DNA from: DASRDR01 sp963812945 [NCBI: uncultured Candidatus Rokubacteria bacterium]
GTDB lineage: Bacteria; Methylomirabilota; Methylomirabilia; Rokubacteriales
NCBI GenBank assembly: GCA_963812945.1
Contig: CAWEXD010000010.1
Coordinates: 372,001 to 436,000 of the forward strand
Reading direction: 5' to 3'
DNA length: 64,000 nucleotides
A program made the position numbers and the translations under genes. Each line of letters opens with the position of its first letter. The stretch's first letter is position 1. Positions 52,283 through 61,010 of this stretch are shown here, one piece after another. The notes below the pieces were generated by a model. The model did no database searches and was not told where the DNA came from. It saw nothing but the letters and a program-made list of their open reading frames with translations.

Positions 52283-53035
52283 TCAGCGTGACGGATCGCG
52301 GCCCGCCCGCTGCGCCTTCCAGGCCTCGTATTCGGGCCGCGCGGCGTCGGACAGCGGGTAGTAGCGACGGAGATCACCGCCCCGCGCCAGCATCTCGCGC
52401 GAGAAGTCCTCCCACTCGTGGTCCTTCCTGGCCTTGGCGACGCACGCCTCGGCGAGTCCGGCGGGCACGACCACCGCGCCGTCGTCGTCGGCGACCACGA
52501 TGTCGCCGGGCATCACGGTGACGCCACCGCAGGCGATCGGGCCGTTGACGGCGAACGGCATGAGGTCGATCTGGGTGTGGAAGTTGGGGGTCACGCCGCG
52601 GATCCACAGCGGCACGTCGAGCTTGGCGATGTTCGGCCAGTCGCGCAGGCAGCCATCGATGACCATGCCGGCGCCGCCCTGTCCCTTGAAGTAGGTCATC
52701 ATCATCTCGCCGAACACCCCGCTCCGCATGTCGGCGCGGGCGTCGACGACCACCATGTCGCCGCGCTCGACGTGGTAGAGCACGTGGCGGTGGAGCTGCT
52801 TCTCGACGTCCTTGTACTCGCCCTCCCCGTAGAGGTCCTCGCGCTTGGGCATGAACTGGAGCGTGAGCGCCGGCCCCGCGACCGCACGGCCCTTCGTCCA
52901 CGCGACGGGGCCGGTGATGGCCGCGCCGCGGATGCCCATGTGGGCGAGCGTCGCGCTCGCGGTGGCAGCGCCGATCGCGCGGATCGCGTCGATCAGATCG
53001 CGCCGCGGGCGCACGATCTTCGGCGTGTCGGTCAT
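52283..53035 (-). CDS. RraA family protein (aldolase/decarboxylase-like)
   Basis: 250 aa. RraA-fold signatures: TLAHMGIRGAAITGPVAWTK, GDMVVVDARADMRSGVFGEM, MVIDGCLRDWPNIAKLDVPL with the catalytic Arg-Asp, and MPGDIVVADDDGAVVVPAGL. Members include HMG/CHA aldolases and oxaloacetate decarboxylases, as well as the RNase E inhibitor. Placed last in an operon with an enolase-superfamily dehydratase and a sugar ABC transporter, so a retro-aldol or decarboxylation step on a sugar-acid product is likely. GGGAGAAC before ATG 53035. Confidence 0.82.
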   Translation of the reverse strand: MTDTPKIVRPRRDLIDAIRAIGAATASATLAHMGIRGAAITGPVAWTKGRAVAGPALTLQFMPKREDLYGEGEYKDVEKQLHRHVLYHVERGDMVVVDARADMRSGVFGEMMMTYFKGQGGAGMVIDGCLRDWPNIAKLDVPLWIRGVTPNFHTQIDLMPFAVNGPIACGGVTVMPGDIVVADDDGAVVVPAGLAEACVAKARKDHEWEDFSREMLARGGDLRRYYPLSDAARPEYEAWKAQRAGRDPSR

Positions 53036-53124
53036 CCGTCGTTCTCCCGTTCCGGCCCGGGGCCGGCGCTCATGGTGGGTCGCCGAGGAGGCGCGAGACC
53101 GGCATGAGGCGCGCGGGCCACGTT

Positions 53125-54219
53125 CTAGGACGCCAGCGCGCGTCCGGTCGCGGCGTCGAACAGGTGCATCTTCTCCTGATCGAACGCGAGCCAGATTGGC
53201 TGGTTCGGCTCGAGCCGGGCGTGCGGCGGGATGCTCACGACGACGGTGTCCGCCCCGAGCCGGACGTGCACGTAGGTCACGTCTCCGGTCGGCTCGACGG
53301 TGTACACCTGGCCGGCGATGGCGTCGGCGGCCGTGTCCGCCGACAGCCGGAGCGTGCTGTGGCGCGCCCCCATCACCACTTCGGGCGAGGACGCGGCGAG
53401 GGCGCGGCGCGCGTTTCGGGGGGAAAGCGCGACCCGCCAGCCGTCCGTCCCCAGGAGCGCAGCGCCGGTCGCGTCGCCGGCGACGCGCGCCTTCAGGAGG
53501 TTCATGGCCGGGCTGCCCACGAAGCCGGCGACGAAGAGGTTGACCGGATGGTCGAACACGCGCTCGGGCCGATCGTACTGCTGCAGCACCCCGCCGTCCA
53601 TGACTGCCATCCGGTCCGCCATGGTCACGGCCTCGAGCTGATCGTGCGTCACGTAGATCACGGTCGCGCGGAGGTCCTGGTGGAATCGCTTGAGCTCGGC
53701 GCGCATCTGCACCCGAAGCTTGGCGTCGAGGTTGGAGAGCGGCTCGTCCATCAGGAAGACCTTCGGGTCCCGGACCAGCGCCCGGCCCAGGGCGACGCGC
53801 TGCTGCTGGCCGCCGGAGAGCTCCCGTGGGCGACGCTCGAGCAGGTGCCCGATGTCGAGCACCCTCGCCGCCTCGCGGACCCGGCGGTCGAGCTCGGCCT
53901 TCGGCGTCTTGCGCATCCTCAGCGGGAACGCGAGGTTCTTGTAGACCGTCTTGTTCGGGTAGAGCGCATAGTTCTGGAACACCATCGCCACGTCGCGGTC
54001 CTTCGGGTCCAGGTCGTTGACCAGGCGGTCGCCGATGCGGATCTCGCCCGCGGTCAGCTCGATCAGCCCCGCCACGAGGTTGAGCGTGGTCGTCTTGCCG
54101 CACCCCGACGGCCCGACGAGCGCCACGAACTCGCCGTCCGCGACGGTCAGCGACACGCGATCGACGGCCGGGTGCCGGCCGTAGGTCTTGACCACCTCGG
54201 TGAGCCTCACCTCGGCCAT
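53125..54219 (-). CDS. Sugar ABC transporter ATP-binding protein (MalK/UgpC type)
   Basis: 364 aa. Walker A GPSGCGKTTTLNLVAG, Q-loop VFQNYALYPNKTVYKNLAFP, signature LSGGQQQRVALGRA, Walker B VFLMDEPLSNLDAKLR and H-loop YVTHDQLEAV; the C-terminal TOBE domain (from about residue 235) is the usual MalK regulatory tail. Energises the two permeases upstream. Starts 31 nt after their end. Confidence 0.93.
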   Translation of the reverse strand: MAEVRLTEVVKTYGRHPAVDRVSLTVADGEFVALVGPSGCGKTTTLNLVAGLIELTAGEIRIGDRLVNDLDPKDRDVAMVFQNYALYPNKTVYKNLAFPLRMRKTPKAELDRRVREAARVLDIGHLLERRPRELSGGQQQRVALGRALVRDPKVFLMDEPLSNLDAKLRVQMRAELKRFHQDLRATVIYVTHDQLEAVTMADRMAVMDGGVLQQYDRPERVFDHPVNLFVAGFVGSPAMNLLKARVAGDATGAALLGTDGWRVALSPRNARRALAASSPEVVMGARHSTLRLSADTAADAIAGQVYTVEPTGDVTYVHVRLGADTVVVSIPPHARLEPNQPIWLAFDQEKMHLFDAATGRALAS

Positions 54220-54250
54220 CGCGCGCCCCGCCGGATTCGCCCCGCCCGGC

Positions 54251-55132
54251 TCACGACTTGACCGCGCCCTCGGTCAGCGCCTTGACGAACCACTTCTGGA
54301 GCACCAGGAAGAGCACGACCACCGGGACGCTCATGATGAACGACGCCGCCATCAGCCCCGGCCAGTTACTGGCGAACTCGGTGAAGAAGCGCTGGAGCCC
54401 GACCGGCAGAGTGAGCCGGCTCTTGTCGTTGAGAAAGGTGAGCGCGTAGACGTACTCGTTCCACGCCGTGATGAAGGAGTAGATCGCGGTCGCGATGATC
54501 CCCGGCGCGGACAGCGGCATGACCACCAGCACGAACGCCTTGAATCGCGACGCGCCGTCGATGCGCGCCGCCTGCTCGAGCTGGATGGGGATGTTGTCGT
54601 AGAAGCCTTTCAGCAGCCAGATCGACAGCGGCAGCCCGAAGGTGAGGTAGGTCAGGATCAGCGAGGCGTGGGTGTTCACCAGCCCCATCCAGCGCATCAT
54701 GATGAAGAGCGGCATGAGGAACACGACCGCCGGGAACATGTTGCGGACCAGCACCGCGTAGAAGAGCAGGTTGCGGCCGGGGAAGCGGAAGCGCGAGAAG
54801 GCGTAGGCCGCCGGGACGCCGACCAGCACGCCGAGCACGGTGGTCGCGGTCGAGACCCAGAGGCTGTTCAGCAGGTAGCCGAGGAACTCACGCCCGACCT
54901 CGTTCGCCGGCGAGAGCAGCCGGCGGTACTGCTCGAGGGTCGGGTTTCGGGGGATCCACTCGGGCGGGTACTGGACCGCGGCGAACTGCGTCTTGATCGA
55001 CGTGAGCAGCATCCACGCCATCGGCAGCAGCGAGAAGACCAGCAGCAGGACGAGCAGGAGGGCGCCGACGAGCGTCCACGGCTCGATCCGCCGCCGGCCG
55101 GCGCGCGCGGCCGCCGGCGTCGCGGCGCTCAT
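54251..55132 (-). CDS. Sugar ABC transporter permease (MalG/UgpE type)
   Basis: 293-aa inner-membrane permease with about six hydrophobic helices and the coupling motif EQAARIDGASRFKAFVLVVM PLSAPG-type segment. ATG 55132 overlaps the previous permease's stop as ATGA. The N-terminus is Ala-rich and cytoplasmic. Confidence 0.9.
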   Translation of the reverse strand: MSAATPAAARAGRRRIEPWTLVGALLLVLLLVFSLLPMAWMLLTSIKTQFAAVQYPPEWIPRNPTLEQYRRLLSPANEVGREFLGYLLNSLWVSTATTVLGVLVGVPAAYAFSRFRFPGRNLLFYAVLVRNMFPAVVFLMPLFIMMRWMGLVNTHASLILTYLTFGLPLSIWLLKGFYDNIPIQLEQAARIDGASRFKAFVLVVMPLSAPGIIATAIYSFITAWNEYVYALTFLNDKSRLTLPVGLQRFFTEFASNWPGLMAASFIMSVPVVVLFLVLQKWFVKALTEGAVKS

Positions 55133-56106
55133 CCCGGCCTCCGGTCCTCGCCGCGCGTGAGCGCGCGGACGTAGAACCAGCCCATCGCCATCATCACCAC
55201 GAATAGGATCACCGAGTAGGCCGAGGCGAGACCGAAGCGGATGCGGCCGAAGGCGAGCTGGTAGATGTGCGTGATCCAGATCTCCGACGCCCCCGCGGGC
55301 CCGCCGCCGGTCATGATCCAGGGAATGGTGAAGCTGTTGAGGTTGGTCACGAGCAAGAGCAGCAGGGTGACCAGCGACACGCCCCGGAGGTGCGGCACGG
55401 TGACGTGCCAGAAGCGCTGCCACGCGCTGGCGCCGTCGACCTGGGCGGCTCGCAGCAGCTGGTCGGGCACGGTCTGCAGCCCGGCCAGCATCATGATCAT
55501 CGCGAAGGGGAACTCCTTCCAGACGTTGACCACGATCAGCGCCGGCATCACCCGCGCGCGATGGTCGAGGATGTTGATCGGCCCGTCGGTCACGCCGAGC
55601 GCCACCAGGAGCGCGCCGATGACACCGAAGTCGCTGTGGTAGAGCCAGCGCCAGACGTAGGAGGCGGCGACCGCGCTGATCACGTAGGGCACGAGCAGCG
55701 TGCCCCGGAGCACGCCACGCCCGACGAGCTCGCGGTTGAGCGTGATCGCCACCCCGAAGCCGAGCACGAAGGCGAAGAGGGTCGAGAAGACCGTCCAGAC
55801 CAGCGTGTTCCAGGTCGCCTCGTGAAAGCTCTCGGCGGCGAGGATGCGGCCGTAGTTGCCGAGCCCGACGAAGATCTTGTCCTCGAGCGCGAGATTGGGC
55901 GGCGTGTTGAAGAACGAGAGATAGACCGTGAAGTAGACCGGGTAGGCGATGACGAGCGCCATCACCCCGAGCGCGGGCAGCACGTAGAGGTAGTCGGCGC
56001 GGTGGCGGACGACGCGCGCCAGCACGCCGCCGGGCCGCGAGCGCGAGGCGGCCGGCGGTGTGGCTACCGGCCGCTCGCGCGCGGTGCCCGCGTCAGAGAT
56101 CGCCAA
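55129..56106 (-). CDS. Sugar ABC transporter permease (MalF/UgpA type)
   Basis: 325 aa with a Pro/Ala-rich N-terminus and a conserved LYVLPALGVMALVIAYPVYF first helix, GLGNYGRILAAESFHEATWN, and LRAAQVDGASAWQRFWHVTV coupling motif. The start chosen is the TTG at 56106 (MAISDAGTARERP), which overlaps the binding-protein gene's end by 14 nt; a GTG at 56025 is an alternative. Pairs with the permease at 54251. Confidence 0.88.
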   Translation of the reverse strand: MAISDAGTARERPVATPPAASRSRPGGVLARVVRHRADYLYVLPALGVMALVIAYPVYFTVYLSFFNTPPNLALEDKIFVGLGNYGRILAAESFHEATWNTLVWTVFSTLFAFVLGFGVAITLNRELVGRGVLRGTLLVPYVISAVAASYVWRWLYHSDFGVIGALLVALGVTDGPINILDHRARVMPALIVVNVWKEFPFAMIMMLAGLQTVPDQLLRAAQVDGASAWQRFWHVTVPHLRGVSLVTLLLLLVTNLNSFTIPWIMTGGGPAGASEIWITHIYQLAFGRIRFGLASAYSVILFVVMMAMGWFYVRALTRGEDRRPG

Positions 56107-57583
56107 GCAGGTCCTTGATCTTCTTCGCCGCGTCGTCCGTCGCTTCGGCCACCGTCATCTTCTTCGTCAGCGCGGCCTGCATCATGTTCGGCATGACGAT
56201 GTTCATGATCTCCGCGGACTGCGGCAGCACCGGGAAGGGGATGCCGTGCGGAAGCATGGACGTCGTCACGTTCAGGAACCGGATCTGCTCGAGCCGCTGC
56301 TTCATCCACTTGGTCCGGAAGCCGCGGAGGTTGCCCGGGTTGGAGCCCACCCACGCCATCTTGGTCGACCACTCCGGGCCGGTGGCGAAGGCGATGATGG
56401 CCTTCGCCGCGCCGAGGTCGAGGCCGCCGTCGACGAGGTCGGGCCGGAAGACGTGCGCGTTCGATCCGCCGAAGACGACCGCGCGGCGCGCGGGGCCCTT
56501 GGGGATGAGCCCGTAGCGCATGTTGCTGACCACCGCGTCGGCGCTCTTGCGGTCGTCACCGGTGGCCTTCCGCGCGCGCTCGACCATCACGGCGTACTCC
56601 GCGGGATGGGCGATCATCATCGCGAGGTTGCCGGCGATGAACGGGTCCTGGTTCTCGACCTGCGTGTTGGTCAGCGCCGAGACCGGCACCGACTTGTCGC
56701 GCACGTACATGTCGTAGGACGCCTGCAGGGCCGCCCGCGTGCCCGCGTTGTTGGCGTAGATGGTCTTGTAGGTCGGGCTGGCCTCGGCCTCGTCGAGCGC
56801 GCCGCCGCCGTAGGCCCAGACCTGCGGCATGAAGCGGAAGGGCGTGTTGCCGGCGTTGACGCGGGCCACCATGCCGTAGCCGTACTTCCCGGTCTTCTCC
56901 TTGATCTTGCGCGAGTAGGCGACGACGTCGTCCCAGGTCGCGGGCGGCGACTCGGGGTCGAGGCCCGCGTCGCGGAAGATCGCCGCGTTCCAGATCAGCG
57001 CCATCGTCTCGTTGTTGGTCGGCACGCCGTAGGTCTTGCCCTTCCACGTCACCGACTTCATCGCGCCCGGCCAGAACTCGTCGGCGCCGTAGCCGACCTC
57101 GGCTGGCCCGAACTCGCGCAGCTGGCCCTTGGCCGCGAACTCGACACCCCACAGGATCGGCAGCCGCGCCACCATCGGCGCCGCCTTGCCCAGCGCGGCG
57201 GTGCGGAGCTTGTCCAGCATCTCGTTGTAGCTGAGGTTCTGCTTGGTGACCTTGATGTTCGGGTAGAGCTTGCCGAAGGCGTCCCAGAACTGCGCGTCGA
57301 GCTCGTGGTCGATCTGCGGCGAGGCCTGGGTCGGGCCGAAGTACCAGTAGCTGAGCCGGCCGGAGTGGTTCAGCGGCACGACCTTGGCGCACTCGGCCGC
57401 GGTGTCGTACTCGGCCGTGCCGGCGATGCTGGCGATGTGCTGCGGTGTCCACGTTGCCGCGTCGACACCGGTCCTGCTCCCCTGCGCGAGCGCCTGGCCC
57501 GCCAGGCCCGCGACGGCGGCGCCGGCGGCGCCGGCGAGAAAGGCGCGACGGTTCAACTCGGGACGGTCGTCGGAATGGCTCAT
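56093..57583 (-). CDS. Tat-exported sugar ABC transporter substrate-binding protein
   Basis: 496 aa. A twin-arginine signal (ELNRRAFLAGAAGAAVAGLA, cut near ALAQ) precedes an extracellular solute-binding family 1 fold: NIKVTKQNLSYNEMLDKLRT, WKGKTYGVPTNNETMALIWN, PATWDDVVAYSRKIKEKTGK and PFIAGNLAMMIAHPAEYAVM. It delivers substrate to the two permeases downstream. Exact sugar unknown. 73 nt after the dehydratase gene's end. Confidence 0.9.
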   Translation of the reverse strand: MSHSDDRPELNRRAFLAGAAGAAVAGLAGQALAQGSRTGVDAATWTPQHIASIAGTAEYDTAAECAKVVPLNHSGRLSYWYFGPTQASPQIDHELDAQFWDAFGKLYPNIKVTKQNLSYNEMLDKLRTAALGKAAPMVARLPILWGVEFAAKGQLREFGPAEVGYGADEFWPGAMKSVTWKGKTYGVPTNNETMALIWNAAIFRDAGLDPESPPATWDDVVAYSRKIKEKTGKYGYGMVARVNAGNTPFRFMPQVWAYGGGALDEAEASPTYKTIYANNAGTRAALQASYDMYVRDKSVPVSALTNTQVENQDPFIAGNLAMMIAHPAEYAVMVERARKATGDDRKSADAVVSNMRYGLIPKGPARRAVVFGGSNAHVFRPDLVDGGLDLGAAKAIIAFATGPEWSTKMAWVGSNPGNLRGFRTKWMKQRLEQIRFLNVTTSMLPHGIPFPVLPQSAEIMNIVMPNMMQAALTKKMTVAEATDDAAKKIKDLLGDL

Positions 57584-57656
57584 ACCATGATCCTCCTCGT
57601 CGTTCTCGTCGTTGCGCTCACTGCCCCCGGTCCGCCCCTGTCGCTTGCCAATCGGC

Positions 57657-58853
57657 TCAGTCGAAGAAGGTCGAGTCCTCCGGCGACAGGTAGCGCCGGG
57701 CGCGCTCGGGCACGAGCTCGACCCCCATGCCGGGCCGGTCCCAGACGGTGATGTGGCCGTCCTTCACGATCGGATTCGGCAGCCCGTCGACGATGTCGTA
57801 CCACCACGCCGGGTCGCCGGCCGGGTACTCGAAGGCGATGAAGCTCTGCGGCAGCGTCGCGGACACCTGCACCAGCGCGGCGAGGCCAAGCAGCCCGTTC
57901 CCGGTTCCATGCGGCGCCATGAGGATCCCGTGGAGGTCGGCGTACTCGGCGATCCACTTGAGCTCGGCGATGCCGCCGACGTCGCACGGGTCGGGGCCGA
58001 CCACCCGCACGGCGTGACGCTCGATCAGGTCCTTGAAGTTCTGCCGCAGGTAGATCTGCTCGCCGGTGTGGATGGGCGTCGAGGTGGCGCGGGTGACCTC
58101 CGCGTAGACGTCGGCGTTGACGTAGGGGATGTAGTCGCCGGTCAGCATGTCCTCGAGCCACATCAGATTGTGCTTCTCCACCGCGCGCGCGAAGCGGATG
58201 GCGTCGGGCAGCGTCCATCCCGGCCCGCAGTCGAGCGCGAGCCCGATCCCGTCGCCGAGCGCTTCCTTCATCGCGGCGACGCACTCCAAGACGTGGCCGA
58301 GCCCGCGCTCGGTCAGGAGCCCGCGGTCGGTCCAGGCGTGGAAGGTGCTCGGCACCATCTCGCCGTAGGTGAAGTCCGGCACCTCGTGCTTCATCGGGCT
58401 GTGGAAGGCGATGCCCTGCTTGACGATGGTGAAGCCCTCGGGCAGCGCCTTCATCCGCCGCATCTCGTCAGCGTAGTGCTTCGGGGTCTGGCCGGTGAGG
58501 GGCTTCCGCAGCGCCCCGTTGTAGACACGCACGCGGTCGCGGATCTTGCCGCCGAGCAGCCGGTGGACCGGGAGCCCCGCCGCCTTGCCCGCGAGGTCCC
58601 AGAGCGCCATCTCGATCGCGCTCACCGCCGACCCGTAGGGCTTGAAGGCCCCGCGCTGGCGGATCTTGAGCATCACCCGCTCGACGAGCGTCGGGTCCTC
58701 GCCGAGCAGCGCCTCGCGGAGATAGAGCACGAAGGGCTTGAGGTAGGGCTTGTACTGCTCGACCTCGCCGTAGCCGCTCAAGCCTTCGTCGGTGACGAGG
58801 CGGACGATCGGATTCTTGCCGATTACCGCGCAGCGAAGATCGACGATCTTCAT
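57657..58853 (-). CDS. Mandelate racemase/muconate lactonizing enzyme family protein (sugar-acid dehydratase-like)
   Basis: 398-aa enolase-superfamily enzyme. Metal ligands appear as Asp in GIGLALDCGPGW, Glu in LMWLEDMLTG and Glu in PIHTGEQIYLRQN; the acid/base pair is Asp in VVGPDPCDVGG and His in LMAPHGTGNGLLG. The first catalytic position is VKQG rather than the classic KxK. These features and the transporter behind it suggest a sugar-acid dehydratase (galactonate/gluconate type). First gene of the six-gene operon; RraA may take its product. Confidence 0.85.
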   Translation of the reverse strand: MKIVDLRCAVIGKNPIVRLVTDEGLSGYGEVEQYKPYLKPFVLYLREALLGEDPTLVERVMLKIRQRGAFKPYGSAVSAIEMALWDLAGKAAGLPVHRLLGGKIRDRVRVYNGALRKPLTGQTPKHYADEMRRMKALPEGFTIVKQGIAFHSPMKHEVPDFTYGEMVPSTFHAWTDRGLLTERGLGHVLECVAAMKEALGDGIGLALDCGPGWTLPDAIRFARAVEKHNLMWLEDMLTGDYIPYVNADVYAEVTRATSTPIHTGEQIYLRQNFKDLIERHAVRVVGPDPCDVGGIAELKWIAEYADLHGILMAPHGTGNGLLGLAALVQVSATLPQSFIAFEYPAGDPAWWYDIVDGLPNPIVKDGHITVWDRPGMGVELVPERARRYLSPEDSTFFD

Positions 58854-59366
58854 GCGGCGCGAGTCCGAGTGACGGCGGGCATGTGGCCTCCGGGGGTGGC
58901 GGAACGACGAAGATCGGATCCGACCGCCGTGGCCGGCAATCGCGGTGCCTCACGGCGGCGGGGCAGGCCCTTCGAGGCACGGCGCGAGAGGGTGGTCAGC
59001 ATCACGCCCCTTCTCGGTCCCCACCGGGGCCGGCGAACAATGGCAGGCAATGGCAGGGGATCCTAGGGCCGGGCGGGCCGGCGAGAATCCCCAAGCGGAT
59101 CCTAGGAGGGGGCCGCCACCGTGTCAAGGCTCCGCACCTGACCCGCTACGGTCTTCCGCGACTCAGCTCGGGCCTCGGGGAGCCCATCGCGGAGCCGCAC
59201 CACGCGGGCGGATGCTCGTCCGGAATGGCCCAGGCTCCGGGGAGCGCCCAGGATGAAGCGCAACCGCTGGATTCTCCAGGGAGGTCGTCGACACCCCGCC
59301 TCCCGCCGCTCCAGTCTTCAATTGACGGACCGGCGGGCGGCTGGTCATAGTCTCCCAGGCTCGAAG
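58854..59366. other. Intergenic region between the sugar-acid operon and the adenylate-forming gene
   Basis: About 520 bp without a credible gene. It holds a GGTGGCGGAACGACGA-type sequence at 58893-58921, a tandem duplication CAATGGCAGG at 59038-59057, and two identical GGATCCTAGG copies at 59058 and 59097, 39 bp apart. These could be operators for the dehydratase operon. A promoter for the next gene lies at 59322. Confidence 0.45.
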
Positions 59367-59387
59367 GTCGTGGCGTGACGCCACGAC
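59322..59387 (+). promoter_or_regulatory. Promoter with operator-like 9-bp palindrome before the adenylate-forming gene
   Basis: -35 TTGACG at 59322-59327, an 18-bp spacer and -10 CATAGT at 59346-59351. Directly downstream is a perfect inverted repeat, GTCGTGGCG-TGA-CGCCACGAC at 59367-59387, centred about 20 bp after the probable start site, where a repressor would block transcription. It also argues that translation begins at the ATG at 59417 rather than the GTG at 59375 inside the palindrome. Confidence 0.55.
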
Positions 59388-59416
59388 GCAACCACCCAGA
59401 AGCCGCCAGTAGCCAG

Positions 59417-60985
59417 ATGCTGCTCGACATCGCCGATGCCCGGGCCGGGGCCCGCCTGCTCCGGCGGCTCCCCGCGTTTCTCAGGAAGCCCATCACGGCG
59501 GAGGAGGCGCGCGCGACGCTGCGCGATCGCCTCGAGCGGCGTGACGCGGACTTCCTCGCGCTCGCGCGCCGGTTGATCTTCGGCCACGCGGTCAGTCCCT
59601 ACCGCGCCCTTCTCCGCATGGTCGGCTGCGAGTACGGCGACCTCGAGCGGCTCGTCGAGACCGGCGGTCCGGAAGGCGCCCTCGCCACCCTCGCCGGCCA
59701 GGGGGTCTACCTGACCGTGGACGAGTTCAAGGGGCGCCGGCCCGTGATCCGCGGGAGCACGCACCTCCATCCCGACCCGCGGGCCTTCACGAATCCAATG
59801 TGCGCGCCCGACGTGCCAGGCCGCAGCAGCGGGAGCCGCGGCGCCGCCACGCCCGTCCTCATCGCGCTCGACTACATTCGCGACTGCGGCGTCGATACCC
59901 GTCTCACGCTCGACGCCCGCGGCGGCGGAGACTGGCAGAAGGCGTACTGGGGAGTGCCGGGCGCGTCGGCGACAGTCGTGGTGCTCCGCCTGAGCGCCTT
60001 CGGGGCCCCCGTCGTGCGCTGGTTCTCCCAGATCGATCCCTGGACCCGCGGGCTCGACGCCCGCTACGGATGGAGCGTGACGGGGCTCCGCTGGGGCAGC
60101 CTCCTCGCCGGCCGGCCCATTGCCGCGCCCGAGTTCGTCAGCGTGGAGGACCCGCACCCCATCGTCCGATGGATGGCCGACCTGCTGAGATCGGGGCGGA
60201 CTCCGTTCCTCCAGACGTTTCCAACCTCGGCGGTGCGACTCTGTCAGGCCGCGCTCGCCGCCGGCGCCGATCTCACGGGCGCGAAGATGATCATGGGCGG
60301 GGAGCCGACCACCCGCGCGCGGCTCGCGACCATCCGGCAGGCCGGCGTGGACGCCGTCCCGCGGTACTCCAGCATCGAGTGCGGGCCGATCGGGCACGGC
60401 TGCCTCCGCCCCGAGGCGCCCGATGACATCCATCTCCTCCACGATCTCCACGCGGTCGTGCAGCGCGCCGGCACCGACCTCCTCGTCTCCTCCCTGCGGA
60501 TGACGGCCCCCCTCGTCCTCTTCAACGTCTCCCTCGGCGATCGCGCGACCCTTCGCCGGCGCGACTGCGGCTGTCCGATGGCACGGCTGGGCTGGGACAC
60601 GCACCTCCAGGGCATCCACAGCGTGGAGAAGCTGACCGCGGCCGGAATGACCTTCCTGGATTCCGACCTGGTCCGGGTGCTCGAGGAGGTGCTCCCCGCT
60701 CGCTTCGGTGGCGGGCCGACCGACTATCAACTGGTGGAGGACGAGGACGTGGACGGCCGCTCGACACTCCGGCTGCTCGTCCATCCACGGCTCGGCCCAC
60801 GGCTCGACGGGGTGCCCGACGAGGCCGTGACCGAGGTCTTTCTCTCCGCCGTCGGCCCCGGCGCGGGGGTCGAGCGCGTGATGGGGCTCGCCTGGCGCCA
60901 AGGCCGCATCCTGCGCGTGGAGCGGCGCGCCCCCCTCGTCTCGGGAACCGGCAAGATCCTGCACCTGCGGGCCGGGGCACAATGA
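59417..60985 (+). CDS. Adenylate-forming enzyme related to phenylacetate-CoA ligase/LuxE
   Basis: 522 aa from the ATG at 59417. It has the ANL fold late half: MGGEPTTRARLATIRQAGVD (about residue 295), YSSIECGPIGHGCLRPEAPD, LVLFNVSLGDRATLRRRDCG with a CGCP segment, and a C-terminal RVERRAPLVSGTGKILHLR hinge domain. The N-terminus (ARRLIFGHAVSPYRALLRMV) is unlike standard PaaK. It activates a carboxylate as an adenylate; no thiolation partner is evident. It converges on asparagine synthetase, whose stop is 26 nt away. Substrate unknown. Confidence 0.7.
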   Translation: MLLDIADARAGARLLRRLPAFLRKPITAEEARATLRDRLERRDADFLALARRLIFGHAVSPYRALLRMVGCEYGDLERLVETGGPEGALATLAGQGVYLTVDEFKGRRPVIRGSTHLHPDPRAFTNPMCAPDVPGRSSGSRGAATPVLIALDYIRDCGVDTRLTLDARGGGDWQKAYWGVPGASATVVVLRLSAFGAPVVRWFSQIDPWTRGLDARYGWSVTGLRWGSLLAGRPIAAPEFVSVEDPHPIVRWMADLLRSGRTPFLQTFPTSAVRLCQAALAAGADLTGAKMIMGGEPTTRARLATIRQAGVDAVPRYSSIECGPIGHGCLRPEAPDDIHLLHDLHAVVQRAGTDLLVSSLRMTAPLVLFNVSLGDRATLRRRDCGCPMARLGWDTHLQGIHSVEKLTAAGMTFLDSDLVRVLEEVLPARFGGGPTDYQLVEDEDVDGRSTLRLLVHPRLGPRLDGVPDEAVTEVFLSAVGPGAGVERVMGLAWRQGRILRVERRAPLVSGTGKILHLRAGAQ

Positions 60986-61010
60986 CACCCCCCCGCGTTT
61001 CGCCGTGGGC

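Noticed and set aside
58883-59350. 155-codon plus-strand frame in the intergenic region
   Set aside because: Low-complexity content, overlaps repeats and the promoter; no coding signature.
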